Positions 55,079 to 62,865 of a stretch of 64,000 nt of DNA are shown here, piece after piece. The notes beneath the pieces are model-generated. The model had not been told where the DNA came from, did no database searches, and saw only the letters and a list, made by a program, of their open reading frames with translations. Location of the stretch: NCBI GenBank assembly GCA_903851195.1, contig CAINNJ010000033.1, positions 62,001 through 126,000 on the forward strand. Reading direction: 5' to 3'. Numbering within the stretch: position 1 is the stretch's first letter; each line of letters begins with the position of its first letter. The DNA comes from an uncultured Acidobacteriia bacterium (GTDB lineage: Bacteria > Acidobacteriota > Terriglobia > Bryobacterales > Bryobacteraceae). The translations under genes and the position numbers were made by a program.

Positions 55079-55225
55079 TCAGATGCGGCCGCGGCCGACC
55101 AGAAAGAGAACGAGGATCACGAGCAGGACAACGCCGATACCGCCGCCCGGTCCCCACGTGTTGTAGCCGTAATAACCGCCGCCTCCTCCGAAGAGCAGAA
55201 GCAGAATGATGAGCAGTATGAGCAT
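55079..55225 (-). CDS. DUF3309-like small membrane protein
   Basis: 48 residues from ATG 55225: MLILLIILLLLFGGGGGYYG..WGPGGGIGVVLLVILVLFLVGR, two hydrophobic helices joined by a Gly/Tyr-rich turn with W-G-P-G-G-G. Matches DUF3309, a family of tiny inner-membrane proteins often induced by stress. Function unknown. A 15-bp triple repeat lies upstream. Confidence 0.75.
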   Translation of the reverse strand: MLILLIILLLLFGGGGGYYGYNTWGPGGGIGVVLLVILVLFLVGRGRI

Positions 55226-55257
55226 TTCCGTTACACCTCGCCGTAGGGCTAGCACTT

Positions 55258-55302
55258 TTGACGCCAACCTGATTGACTCCAACCAGCTTGACTCCAACCA
55301 GT
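55258..55302. repeat. 15-bp tandem units, three copies
   Basis: Units 55258-55272 (diverged: TTGACGCCAACCTGA), 55273-55287 and 55288-55302 (TTGACTCCAACCAGC/T). They lie upstream of the DUF3309 gene (start 55225) and 26 bp after the MFS gene end. Confidence 0.85.
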
Positions 55303-55327
55303 GCGGGGTGACCGAGAAACCGGGCGG

Positions 55328-56620
55328 CTACTGCGCGGTTGCGGTCCGGGCGCGCAGAATCGGCTTGCCCGCGTCGATACGCAAATAAAGAAGAGCGCCG
55401 AGCGCGGCCAGGATCGACATGACGACGAAGATGGACTGCCACCCGTAGTACTTCACGAGATAGCCGGAGATGGTGGTCGAGAGCGCGCCGCCCATGTTGC
55501 CCCAGGTGTTCATGACGGCGGAGACGGAACCGGCGAAGTCGCCGCCGATATCGAGCGGAATCGCCCAGGACACACCGACCGTGAGTTCCAGGCCGAACAT
55601 GGCGATGCAGGAATACCAGACGCTCTGCACGGGATCGGCGGCGAAACAGGCGGCGAGGATGGCGACCGCGCCGATGAGGAAACCGCCTACAGCCACGATC
55701 CGGCGCGCGGCGGCGAGTTTCATGCGTTTGGCCAGGATATCGGAGAGCCAGCCGCCGGCGATGTCGCCAAAGGTGCCGGCGAGTAACGGCAGGCTGGCAT
55801 AGAGGCCCATCTTCTCGATGCTGAAGCCGCGTTCGGCGTTCAGGTATTTCGGGAACCAGTCGAGGTAGACGGCGAGCGAGTAGCCGTAGCAGAAGTAGGC
55901 CGAGGAGAGGATCCAGAGCTGTGAACTGGAGAGGATGGCGCGCCACGGCACGGGGCCGACGATGCCGGTGCGGCGTCCCGCAACGGGGGTGATGAGTTCG
56001 AGTTCGGCGGCGTTCACGCCCTTATGTTCGGCGGGATGATCGCGGTAATACGTGAACCAGACAATCGACCAGACGACGCCTAAAGATCCGAACGTGACGA
56101 AGGCGGTGCGCCAGCCGTAGTGCACGATGATCCAGGCGACCAGAGCGGGCGTCATGGCCGCGCCCAGGCGGGATCCGGCGTGGGTGATTCCCTGGGCGAA
56201 ACCGCGTTCGGAAGGCAGCATCCAGCGGGAGAGCGAGCGGGTGGCGATGGGAAAAGCGCCGGCTTCGCCCATGCCGAAAAGAAAGCGGCAGACGATCATG
56301 GAGCCCGCGCTCCAGACGCCGATTGTGGCCATGCAGAAGAGAGACCACCAGCTCACGATACCGGCGAGCGCGCGGCGCGGACCGAAGCGGTCACCAAGCC
56401 AGCCGCCAGGGATCTGGAAGATGGAGTAGGCCCAACGAAATGCCCCGAGAATCCAGCCCATGGTCACGACGCTGAAGCCGAATTCCTTCTGGATGGACGG
56501 CACGGCGGAGGAGATCACCACGCGGTCCATATAGGTGATCATGTAGGCCGCGACGGTGAGCCCGAGGACGACGTGGCGGACATGCGATGGCCGATTCTGT
56601 TGCACAGGTTTGTCTATCAT
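55328..56620 (-). CDS. MFS transporter, anion:cation symporter (hexuronate/glucarate-like) family
   Basis: 430 residues from ATG 56620. Twelve helices; TYMDRVVISSAVPSIQKEFGFS (TM1 with D), GGWLGDRFGPRRALAG (MFS motif between TM2 and TM3) and GMGEAGAFPIATRSLSRW; a second half of GDIAGGWLSDILAKRM. Sequence resembles ACS-family transporters for hexuronate, glucarate or aromatic acids. Transport substrate unproved. Divergent from the TIM-barrel gene (35 bp between starts), which suggests a common sugar-acid role. Confidence 0.88.
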   Translation of the reverse strand: MIDKPVQQNRPSHVRHVVLGLTVAAYMITYMDRVVISSAVPSIQKEFGFSVVTMGWILGAFRWAYSIFQIPGGWLGDRFGPRRALAGIVSWWSLFCMATIGVWSAGSMIVCRFLFGMGEAGAFPIATRSLSRWMLPSERGFAQGITHAGSRLGAAMTPALVAWIIVHYGWRTAFVTFGSLGVVWSIVWFTYYRDHPAEHKGVNAAELELITPVAGRRTGIVGPVPWRAILSSSQLWILSSAYFCYGYSLAVYLDWFPKYLNAERGFSIEKMGLYASLPLLAGTFGDIAGGWLSDILAKRMKLAAARRIVAVGGFLIGAVAILAACFAADPVQSVWYSCIAMFGLELTVGVSWAIPLDIGGDFAGSVSAVMNTWGNMGGALSTTISGYLVKYYGWQSIFVVMSILAALGALLYLRIDAGKPILRARTATAQ

Positions 56621-56655
56621 ATCGGCTGCGGCGCGTTCTGTAATAAACTCAAGCC

Positions 56656-57567
56656 GTGATACCCAACCTGACCCGGCGCACCGCGCTGACACTGCTTGCT
56701 TCCACACTCGCCCGCGCGGCGGACAAACTCCCGGCCAACAAGAATGTGAAGTGGGCGCTGGGGTCGAATCTCTGGAACTCGTTCCCGCGAGCCGAGGAGC
56801 CGAAATTCTCGTTCCTCGATATCTTCGACGTGATGAAGGACACGGGGTTCACGGGAGTGCGCGTTACGCAGTTCCCGCAGATTCTGACGAAGTTCAACAT
56901 CACCACCGAGCAGATGCGGAAGGAAGCCGACAAGCGCGGGCTGCAGATCATCACCATTTCGTTTAATGGCCCGGCCTACGACGCGGCGCAGCGGCCGAAG
57001 CTGTTCGCGGACGCGCGGACGGCGATGAATTTCCTGAAGAACTTCGACGCGAAGCTGCTGGTGGTGTTCTCGCCCAACCGTTCGAATCTGACGGAAGCGA
57101 ACTTCAGGACGATGTGCGAGACCTACAATCAACTGGGCGAGATCGCGGGCGAGATGGGTTTCCGCGCGGGGCTGCACAACCACATGGGGCAGATGGTGCA
57201 GACGCAGGAAGAGGTGGACCGCTGCATGGCGATGACGGATCCGAAGCTGTTCTGGTTCTCGCCCGACACGGCGCACCTGCACCTGGCGGGCTGCGACGCG
57301 GCGTACAACCTGGAGAAGTACAAGAGCCGTCTGATGATGATGGATTACAAGGACGCGAAGCGCGACCCCGCGCTGATCTTCCCGAAGAATATCTTCGATC
57401 TGGGCGATGGTGAAGTGAACTTCCCGGCCTGCCATCGCGCTCTGAAATCGATCAACTACAAGGGCTGGATCTGCGTGGATCTGGATATCGCGCGGCAGGG
57501 TCCGCGGGTCAGTTATGAACGCAGCGGGGCTTATGTGGTGAAGACGCTCGAACCGATTTACGTCTAG
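56656..57567 (+). CDS. exported sugar-phosphate isomerase/epimerase-like TIM-barrel protein
   Basis: 303 residues from GTG 56656. Short Tat/Sec-like leader RRTALTLLASTLARAADK. Then TGFTGVRVTQFP, LQIITISFN, AKLLVVFSPNR, FRAGLHNHMGQM (His ligands), FWFSPDTAHLHLAGC (Asp, His), LMMMDYKDAK and WICVDLDIA: metal-dependent xylose-isomerase-like barrel. It shares export and fold with 6182-7135. Divergent from an MFS transporter; the two may handle the same sugar derivative. Confidence 0.82.
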   Translation: MIPNLTRRTALTLLASTLARAADKLPANKNVKWALGSNLWNSFPRAEEPKFSFLDIFDVMKDTGFTGVRVTQFPQILTKFNITTEQMRKEADKRGLQIITISFNGPAYDAAQRPKLFADARTAMNFLKNFDAKLLVVFSPNRSNLTEANFRTMCETYNQLGEIAGEMGFRAGLHNHMGQMVQTQEEVDRCMAMTDPKLFWFSPDTAHLHLAGCDAAYNLEKYKSRLMMMDYKDAKRDPALIFPKNIFDLGDGEVNFPACHRALKSINYKGWICVDLDIARQGPRVSYERSGAYVVKTLEPIYV

Positions 57568-57602
57568 GCGGGTTTCCAACCCGCCGCCGGATTCCATCCG
57601 GC
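57567..57602. repeat. pair of adjacent miniature hairpins (REP-like)
   Basis: GGCGGGTT-TCC-AACCCGCC (57567-57585) immediately followed by GCCGGAT-TCC-ATCCGGC (57586-57602). Both have 7-8 bp stems and the same 3-nt loop TCC. They lie right after the TIM-barrel stop codon and before the convergent DUF296 gene, so they may also act as a terminator, though without T tract. Confidence 0.85.
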
Positions 57603-57613
57603 CCCACAAAGAA

Positions 57614-58183
57614 CTAACGATAACTTTTGTCGTCGAGGTGTGAGAAATCCACGCCGTCTTTCATGACGCCGAGCGTGACGATGCCGAAGGTGAAGACTTC
57701 GGTGCCGGGTTCCAGGTGCCCGCCGAAGGCGCGGTCGGGCGTTGCCATGGTCATGTGGGCGTGCACCTTGCCGTTGATCACGTAGCCGTTCATGCTGATC
57801 ACGTCGGCGGGCTGCGTGGGGTCTTTGACGAACATGTTCTTCGACGGCAGGTCCCGGTTGCTGACCTGATGGACCTGATAGCCGCGGACGGACCCGGCGC
57901 CGGAGAGGACGACTGCGTTGCGGATCTTCTGGTCTTTGACGATCCTCTCGATGCCGGCAAGCAGGTCCGCGCCAAATTTGAAGCGCAGCACGACGATGCG
58001 GTCGAACTGGCCGGTGACAGCGTAGACGTCGGGAATTTTGTCGCTGTTCGGCTTGGCGTCGTCGGCCGGATTGGCGGCGGCATTCACCTGCTCGCGGCGT
58101 GTCTGTTGCGCGAGCGCCGTGATTCCCGTTATCAGAGCGATTGAAAGAAGTAATGGGCGAAAACGCTTCATAGTTGATGCCAT
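57614..58183 (-). CDS. exported PPC/DUF296-domain protein
   Basis: 189 residues. Signal peptide (MKRFRPLLLSIALITGITALAQ, from the second ATG). PPC/DUF296 domain about 52-180: YAVTGQFDRIVVLRFKFGADLLAGIERIVKDQKIRNAVVLSGAGSVRGYQV, VISMNGYVINGKVHAHMTMATPDRAFGGHLEPGTEVFTFGIV (conserved GKVHAH..G.HL). Normally this domain is cytoplasmic or nuclear; an exported form is unusual. Function unknown. Confidence 0.82.
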   Translation of the reverse strand: MASTMKRFRPLLLSIALITGITALAQQTRREQVNAAANPADDAKPNSDKIPDVYAVTGQFDRIVVLRFKFGADLLAGIERIVKDQKIRNAVVLSGAGSVRGYQVHQVSNRDLPSKNMFVKDPTQPADVISMNGYVINGKVHAHMTMATPDRAFGGHLEPGTEVFTFGIVTLGVMKDGVDFSHLDDKSYR

Positions 58184-58211
58184 TATCTGCCGCGCCCGCT
58201 AAAATCACGGA

Positions 58212-59210
58212 ATGAAAATTCTGGTTCCCGCGATTTTGGGCCTGGTCTGCTCCGCCCAGGCCGCGGAATGGTCCCTGAAGGCAACGCCCGCAACCGTGGT
58301 CATCGGGAATTATTCGGCGTCGTCGAAGCCGGTGCTGACGGTGAAGTCCGGCGATACGGTGGCGATTGAGACCGTGTCCGGCAGCAGCGCGCAACTGCGG
58401 CGTTTGGGGCTGACGGAGGCCGAGGTTCCGCCCGCACTGACGGCCATCGAGCGCGAGGTGAAAGAGCGCGGTCCGGGCGGCCATATTCTCACCGGCCCGA
58501 TTTACATTGAAGGCGCCGAGCCCGGGGATACGCTCGAAGTCCACATCGACAAAATCACGCTGCCGGTGCCGTGGGCGTACAACGGGTTCCGGATGACGGC
58601 GGGCTTTCTGCCGGAGGATTTTCCTTATGCGGGCGGGAAGCTGATCCGGCTCGACCTGGCGCGGAACGTCGGGCTGTTCGGGGCGGGAATCGAACTGCCG
58701 CTGCGGCCGTTTTTCGGAAGCATGGGGATTGCGCCGCCGGCGGGCGCGGGCAAGCTGAACAGCGCTCCGCCATGGCTGCATGCGGGCAATCTGGACAATC
58801 GCGAACTGGTGCAGGGGACCACGCTGTACATCCCGGTGCACACGAAGGGCGCGCTGTTTCAGGTGGGCGACGGGCATGCGGGGCAAGGCAATGGCGAGGT
58901 GGATATCACGGCGATGGAAACGGCGCTCAACGGCAGTTTCCGATTCGTGGTGAGGAAAGACCTGCACCTGAAGTGGCCGCGAGCGGAGACCCCGACGCAT
59001 TACATCGTCATGGGAATGGACGAGGAACTGGTGATGGCGGCGAAGCAGGCGGTGCGGGAGATGATCGAGTTCCTGGTGACGGAAAAGAAGCTGAGCCGGG
59101 ACGACGCGTACATGCTGTCGAGCGTGGCGGCGGATTTCGCGATTACGCAACTGGTGGACGGGAAGAAGGGCGTCCACGGGATGATCGCGAAATCGATCTT
59201 TGTTCGCTAG
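58212..59210 (+). CDS. exported acetamidase/formamidase-family protein
   Basis: 332 residues. Signal peptide MKILVPAILGLVCSAQA. FmdA/AmdA fold: KPVLTVKSGDTVAIET, GHILTGPIYIEGAEPGDTLEVHIDKI, GKLNSAPPWLHAGNLDNRELVQGTTLYIPVHTKGALFQVGDGHAGQGNGEVDITAMET (core block with G-D-G-H-A-x-Q-G). These hydrolyse small amides in other bacteria; an exported form could act on larger amides or have drifted. Stop codon CTAG is shared with the convergent GT39 gene. Confidence 0.88.
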   Translation: MKILVPAILGLVCSAQAAEWSLKATPATVVIGNYSASSKPVLTVKSGDTVAIETVSGSSAQLRRLGLTEAEVPPALTAIEREVKERGPGGHILTGPIYIEGAEPGDTLEVHIDKITLPVPWAYNGFRMTAGFLPEDFPYAGGKLIRLDLARNVGLFGAGIELPLRPFFGSMGIAPPAGAGKLNSAPPWLHAGNLDNRELVQGTTLYIPVHTKGALFQVGDGHAGQGNGEVDITAMETALNGSFRFVVRKDLHLKWPRAETPTHYIVMGMDEELVMAAKQAVREMIEFLVTEKKLSRDDAYMLSSVAADFAITQLVDGKKGVHGMIAKSIFVR

Positions 59211-60754
59211 CGGGTGAGCAGGGCCATGCGGACGCCGCGGTACTCCCAGCGGCGAACCACGCGCATGGAGAGCAGGCGGGCAGCGCCTTCCGGGGAGAGG
59301 GCCGGCTCGAAGTTGTAGAAATTCCGCATCAGCCAGCGCACGGGCCTGCGTTCGAGCAGGCGGAGGGGATCCCAGGCGGTGGAGTAGACCACCATCATGT
59401 CGGGCCGGTGGTCCTGCAGGCGGGCGAGGTCGGAGGCGCGGAAATCTTTGAGTTCGATCACCTGACGGGGCAGATTGACGTAGCCGTATTCGGGGTGGCG
59501 CAGGGCGTCGGAGAGCGGGAAGGTGGTGGCGATGGTGCCGGGCCGAAGGTCGATGTCGGCGGCGACGTCCTGCTCCAGTTCGGTGAAGCTGACGAACTGC
59601 AGGTTGTTTTCGAAGGGGAATGAGTAGACCGGGTTGATGAGGTTCGCGGCGGCGAGACAGACGATGAGCGCGGCGACGGCCCACTTGCGGGGCACCGGGA
59701 CCAGAGCGCGGATGGCAATCGCGAAGGCGATGTAAACCACGGGGAGCACCGGGAGCAGGTAGCGTTCGAGCACCGCGCCGCCGAGCGCGCTGACCGCGAG
59801 CACGTTCAGTCCCACAAACGCGGCGGCGATTTGCCAGGGGCGGCTGCGGAAAATCGGCGTGCGGCGAAAGGCCCACAGCAGGATCGCGGTGCCGATGAAG
59901 TGTCCGGTGCCGGCGAACAGATAGTACACGCGGCGCAGCAGGGCAAGCGTGAAGCGGACCGGGTTCAGCGGGTAGAACAGGTTGTACTGCGTGAATTCCG
60001 CGTTGCCGAACCAGTGGCCAGTGGCGGAGCGCAGGACAAGAAGCCAGACGCCCAGTACACTTGCGGGCAGCAGGAACCAGGCGGCGTCGCGGAACTTTCG
60101 CTCGAAAAGAAGCCAGGCGCCGAAGAGGCCGGCGGTGGCGAGGCCCGTTTCCTTCATCAGGACCAGAGCGACGCAGGCGAGGGCGGAATCGCGGTAGCGG
60201 TCCTGCAGGAAGAGCAGCAGGGCGAGCAGGGAGAAGCACATCGCCGGCATGTCGAGTTGGGCCAGCATCGATTGGGCGAAGAACAGGGGCGAGAGGCAGA
60301 GCATCGCGAGCGCGGAGAAGGCCGGGGTGCCGGTGGCTTCGCGTCCAAGTTCGATGGCGAGCAGGAAGGTGACGAGCGCGCCAAAGGAGGCCAGCAGCAA
60401 CATCGCGATCCGGGTGTGGGAAATGGAGAAACCGACGAGGTGCCAGAACGCGGCCAGATACGCCATCACGCCGGGCGGATGGACGTTCGGCAGGGTGGAG
60501 TGCGGAATGACGGCGCCGGAGTGGTAGAGATCGAGCGCGGCCGGAATGAACTGGCCGGTTTCGTCCCAGTAAAACGGGACCTGCAGCAGCGGACCATGGG
60601 AAAGCACCATGAACATCGCGAGCAGCAGGTAGACCAGCGCGTAGGTCTGCCAGCGCACCGGCGGGCGGGTGCGAAGTTTGCCTCCAAAACCAGCCGGGGC
60701 CTCGGAACGAACGAGTTCCGGAGTTCGCTTATTGAATAAAACTGGCGCCCGCAC
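59207..60754 (-). CDS. GT39-type (PMT-like) membrane glycosyltransferase
   Basis: 515 residues (GTG 60754). About ten to eleven membrane helices. The first loop contains WDETGQFIPAALDLYHSG (catalytic-type D/E in FYWDE) and HSTLPNVHPPGVMAYLAAFWHLVG, as in ArnT/PMT-like dolichyl- or undecaprenyl-phosphate sugar transferases. C-terminal ~110 residues are soluble. Substrate and acceptor unknown. Its start overlaps the DUF3467 gene (26 bp). Confidence 0.8.
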   Translation of the reverse strand: MRAPVLFNKRTPELVRSEAPAGFGGKLRTRPPVRWQTYALVYLLLAMFMVLSHGPLLQVPFYWDETGQFIPAALDLYHSGAVIPHSTLPNVHPPGVMAYLAAFWHLVGFSISHTRIAMLLLASFGALVTFLLAIELGREATGTPAFSALAMLCLSPLFFAQSMLAQLDMPAMCFSLLALLLFLQDRYRDSALACVALVLMKETGLATAGLFGAWLLFERKFRDAAWFLLPASVLGVWLLVLRSATGHWFGNAEFTQYNLFYPLNPVRFTLALLRRVYYLFAGTGHFIGTAILLWAFRRTPIFRSRPWQIAAAFVGLNVLAVSALGGAVLERYLLPVLPVVYIAFAIAIRALVPVPRKWAVAALIVCLAAANLINPVYSFPFENNLQFVSFTELEQDVAADIDLRPGTIATTFPLSDALRHPEYGYVNLPRQVIELKDFRASDLARLQDHRPDMMVVYSTAWDPLRLLERRPVRWLMRNFYNFEPALSPEGAARLLSMRVVRRWEYRGVRMALLTR

Positions 60755-61019
60755 GTGGTTCCAGGCGGATTTCGCCGAACGCGGATTCGTACTGACTCAC
60801 ATTCTGCTGCAGGATTCCGAGCAGCGCCTTGGCTTGCTGCGGACTGACGAAAATGCCCTGAAAGTTGCGGATGTGGACGTTTTCCGGGCTGTTCTGGTCG
60901 ATGTTGCCGAACATGAGAAAGAAGTCCCAGAGGTTGACGCGGATCTGGACGCTGTTGGCGTAGGATTCGCGGTAGTCGGGCGTCTTCTCGAGCAGAATCC
61001 GGGGTTGAGACGGTGTCAT
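60729..61019 (-). CDS. DUF3467 protein
   Basis: 96 residues from ATG 61019 (TTG 61028 also in frame). YANSVQIRVNLWDFFLMFGNIDQN, VHIRNFQGIFVSPQQAKALLGILQQNVSQYESAFGEIRLEP matches DUF3467, a small widespread family of unknown role. The GT39 gene starts within its end, pointing to co-translation. Confidence 0.85.
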   Translation of the reverse strand: MTPSQPRILLEKTPDYRESYANSVQIRVNLWDFFLMFGNIDQNSPENVHIRNFQGIFVSPQQAKALLGILQQNVSQYESAFGEIRLEPRAGASFIQ

Positions 61020-61088
61020 TGACCTCAATCGTACCGTAGGCAGGGGGCGGAAAACGGGTAGCGAAATCCGGCGGCGCGCCGATTCGTC

Positions 61089-61118
61089 TTGACTTTCGCG
61101 ACCCCGGCATTTTATGGT
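61089..61118 (+). promoter_or_regulatory. sigma-70-like promoter before the anti-sigma gene
   Basis: TTGACT (61089-61094), 18-bp spacer, TATGGT (61113-61118), 55 bp before the TTG start at 61173. Fits a housekeeping promoter moderately well. Confidence 0.5.
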
Positions 61119-61172
61119 AGCGTTTCGTCTTCCGACGCAAAGTGAAGTGAAACCGAGGCAGCGGGCGCGGAT

Positions 61173-61616
61173 TTGAAAACTGTGGACAGCGCAGAACAGG
61201 CACTCATCGACCAGGAATACTCATCCACGCTGGAGAGCGTCGATCAGGCGGAGGCGTCGATTCTCGAAGCGGCCGGGCAGGCCGGATTCGACGAGGACGA
61301 GCAGCACCGGATCGGCATGGCTCTGCGGGAGTGCATGGTCAACGCGGTGGTGCACGGAAACCGGTACAACAAGAACAAGAAAGTGCATGTTCGCGTGCTC
61401 AGGAGCAGCGAACGGTTTACAATCCAGATTACCGATCAGGGTGAGGGATTCGAGATCCAGGAAGTCCCGGATCCTCTGGACGAGACGAATCTGCTGCGGC
61501 ATTCGGGCAGAGGATTGTTTTTGATGGGCGCGTTCATGGACGACGTGAAGGTGCGCAAAGTTCAGCCTTCGGGCACGGAAGTTACGCTGGTCAGAAATGT
61601 GGGTCCACGCGACTAG
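61173..61616 (+). CDS. RsbW/SpoIIAB-like anti-sigma factor kinase
   Basis: 147 residues from TTG 61173. GHKL ATPase: RIGMALRECMVNAVVHGNRYN (N box), ITDQGEGFE (G1) and SGRGLFLMGAFMDDV (G2), a compact single-domain kinase of the SpoIIAB/RsbW class. Such kinases bind sigma factors and phosphorylate a STAS antagonist, the product of the gene 52 bp downstream. No sigma factor or phosphatase gene is adjacent. Confidence 0.88.
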   Translation: MKTVDSAEQALIDQEYSSTLESVDQAEASILEAAGQAGFDEDEQHRIGMALRECMVNAVVHGNRYNKNKKVHVRVLRSSERFTIQITDQGEGFEIQEVPDPLDETNLLRHSGRGLFLMGAFMDDVKVRKVQPSGTEVTLVRNVGPRD

Positions 61617-61668
61617 CGGTATTTGTTAGCGTGGTTGTAATACGGAATATTCGAGGAGACAGGCGCAG

Positions 61669-62013
61669 ATGAGCGTTAAACTGAACACCCGCCAGGTGGG
61701 TGATGTGACGGTGATTGATGTTTCCGGCCGAATTACACTCGGGGAAGGGTCGAGCGCGCTGCGCGACGCCCTCCGCGAACTAACGGCCAAGGGCAATAAA
61801 AAGATTCTTCTGAATCTGAGCGAAGTTTCCTACATTGACAGCTCCGGCATCGGCGAACTGGTTTCCGGCTTCACTTCGGTGGCGAACCTGGGCGGCACGC
61901 TGAAACTGCTGGGTCTGACCAAGCGCGTGAAGGATCTGCTGCAGATTACGAAACTTTACACAGTGTTCGACGTGCACGAAGAAGAAGCGCACGCGATCCG
62001 CAGCTTCGCGTAA
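61669..62013 (+). CDS. STAS-domain anti-sigma factor antagonist (RsbV/SpoIIAA-like)
   Basis: 114 residues. DVTVIDVSGRITLGEGSSALRDAL and ILLNLSEVSYIDSSGIGELVSGFT; the Ser in DSSGIG is the phospho-switch site. Preceded by GAGGAGA as ribosome-binding site. With the upstream kinase it should form a partner-switching module. A strong terminator follows. Confidence 0.92.
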   Translation: MSVKLNTRQVGDVTVIDVSGRITLGEGSSALRDALRELTAKGNKKILLNLSEVSYIDSSGIGELVSGFTSVANLGGTLKLLGLTKRVKDLLQITKLYTVFDVHEEEAHAIRSFA

Positions 62014-62038
62014 ACGAAATCCGAAAGGGAAACGAGAG

Positions 62039-62079
62039 GGCCGGGGGCGCGAATGGCGCTTCCCGGCCTTTTTCTTTTT
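62039..62079 (+). terminator. Rho-independent terminator after the STAS gene
   Basis: Stem GGCCGGG/CCCGGCC (62039-62045 with 62062-62068) around a GC-rich loop, directly followed by TTTTTCTTTTT (62069-62079). The clearest intrinsic terminator in the window; the thiS gene converges from the other side. Confidence 0.9.
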
Positions 62080-62091
62080 CAACCGGAGAAG

Positions 62092-62295
62092 CTAGCCGCC
62101 GCCCACGAACATGACGATCTCGATTCCGGCTCCGGATTCGACGGGCGTTTGTTCCCAGTGTTCCCGTTTGACAATGTGCCGGTCGAGTTCGACGGCGACG
62201 CGGGCGGGCTCGAGGCCGAGGGACTGAACCACCCCGAGAAGAGTGGTTCCGGAGACAAATGTCCGGGGCTCTCCGTTGACTGTTGCGCTGACCAT
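62092..62295 (-). CDS. thiS: sulfur carrier protein ThiS
   Basis: 67 residues from ATG 62295; the frame runs further upstream but that part is unlike ThiS. Ubiquitin-like fold: SATVNGEPRTFVSGTTLLGVVQSLGL, VAVELDRHIVKREHWEQTPV, and the C-terminal GIEIVMFVGGG ending in Gly-Gly, which is adenylated and thiocarboxylated to donate sulfur for the thiazole of thiamine. No thiG or thiF next to it. Confidence 0.9.
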   Translation of the reverse strand: MVSATVNGEPRTFVSGTTLLGVVQSLGLEPARVAVELDRHIVKREHWEQTPVESGAGIEIVMFVGGG

Positions 62296-62325
62296 AATTC
62301 CGACTGTAACCCGATTTTCCGTGGA

Positions 62326-62339
62326 CACGGGATCCCGTG
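62326..62339. promoter_or_regulatory. 14-bp palindrome between thiS and nuoA
   Basis: Perfect CACGGGATCCCGTG in the 105-bp divergent gap. Next to it, TATAAT on the minus strand (62349-62344) may be the thiS -10 box and TATAGT on the + strand (62346-62351) a nuoA -10 box. Could be an operator acting on either or both. Confidence 0.5.
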
Positions 62340-62400
62340 GATTATTATAGTCAAGGGCGTCAAAAGCCCTTCCAAAATATAACGCCAAATCCTCACGAAG

Positions 62401-62865
62401 ATGCCTACAAGTCCGGCTGAACAATGGCTTCCTGTCCTCTTCCAGATGGCGCTTGCGATGATTATCGCGGCGGCTCTGGTCACCCTGTCTTTCGCGATCG
62501 GACGACGGGTGAAAAACCGGGTGAAGGATATGCCTTATGAATGCGGCATTGAGCCAACGGGAGACGCCCGCGAGCGATTCAGCGTCAAATTTTATCTGGT
62601 CGCGATGCTGTTCATCCTGTTCGATATCGAAGCGATCTTCCTTTATCCCTGGGCCGTGGTTTACAAACAGCTGAAGATGTTCGCGTTCGTCGAAATGCTG
62701 CTCTTCGTTGTTTTGATTCTGGCGGGATTTTTCTTCATCTGGAAAAAGGGAGTGCTCGACTGGGCCGAGGGTGAACGCAATCTTCCGCCCGGCCGCGTGC
62801 CGGTGAAACTGCGGGGCATGCTGGAAGAACTTCCGGCGAAAGCAGCGAAGGTAGCCGTCCGATGA
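62401..62865 (+). CDS. nuoA: NADH-quinone oxidoreductase subunit A
   Basis: 154 residues with three membrane helices. Signature MPYECGIEPTGDARERFSVKFYLVAMLFILFDIEAIFLYPWAVVY, with the Asp/Glu in FDIE of NuoA. Somewhat longer than E. coli NuoA, with a C-terminal extension (GERNLPPGRVPVKL). Membrane arm of complex I. Its TGA overlaps the ATG of nuoC; nuoB is not between them. Confidence 0.95.
   Translation: MPTSPAEQWLPVLFQMALAMIIAAALVTLSFAIGRRVKNRVKDMPYECGIEPTGDARERFSVKFYLVAMLFILFDIEAIFLYPWAVVYKQLKMFAFVEMLLFVVLILAGFFFIWKKGVLDWAEGERNLPPGRVPVKLRGMLEELPAKAAKVAVR

Noticed and set aside
57564-60239. Open frame of 891 codons on the minus strand
   Set aside because: It crosses the acetamidase gene antisense, DUF296 and the GT39 gene out of frame, is Arg/Pro/His-rich, and shows no conserved motif.
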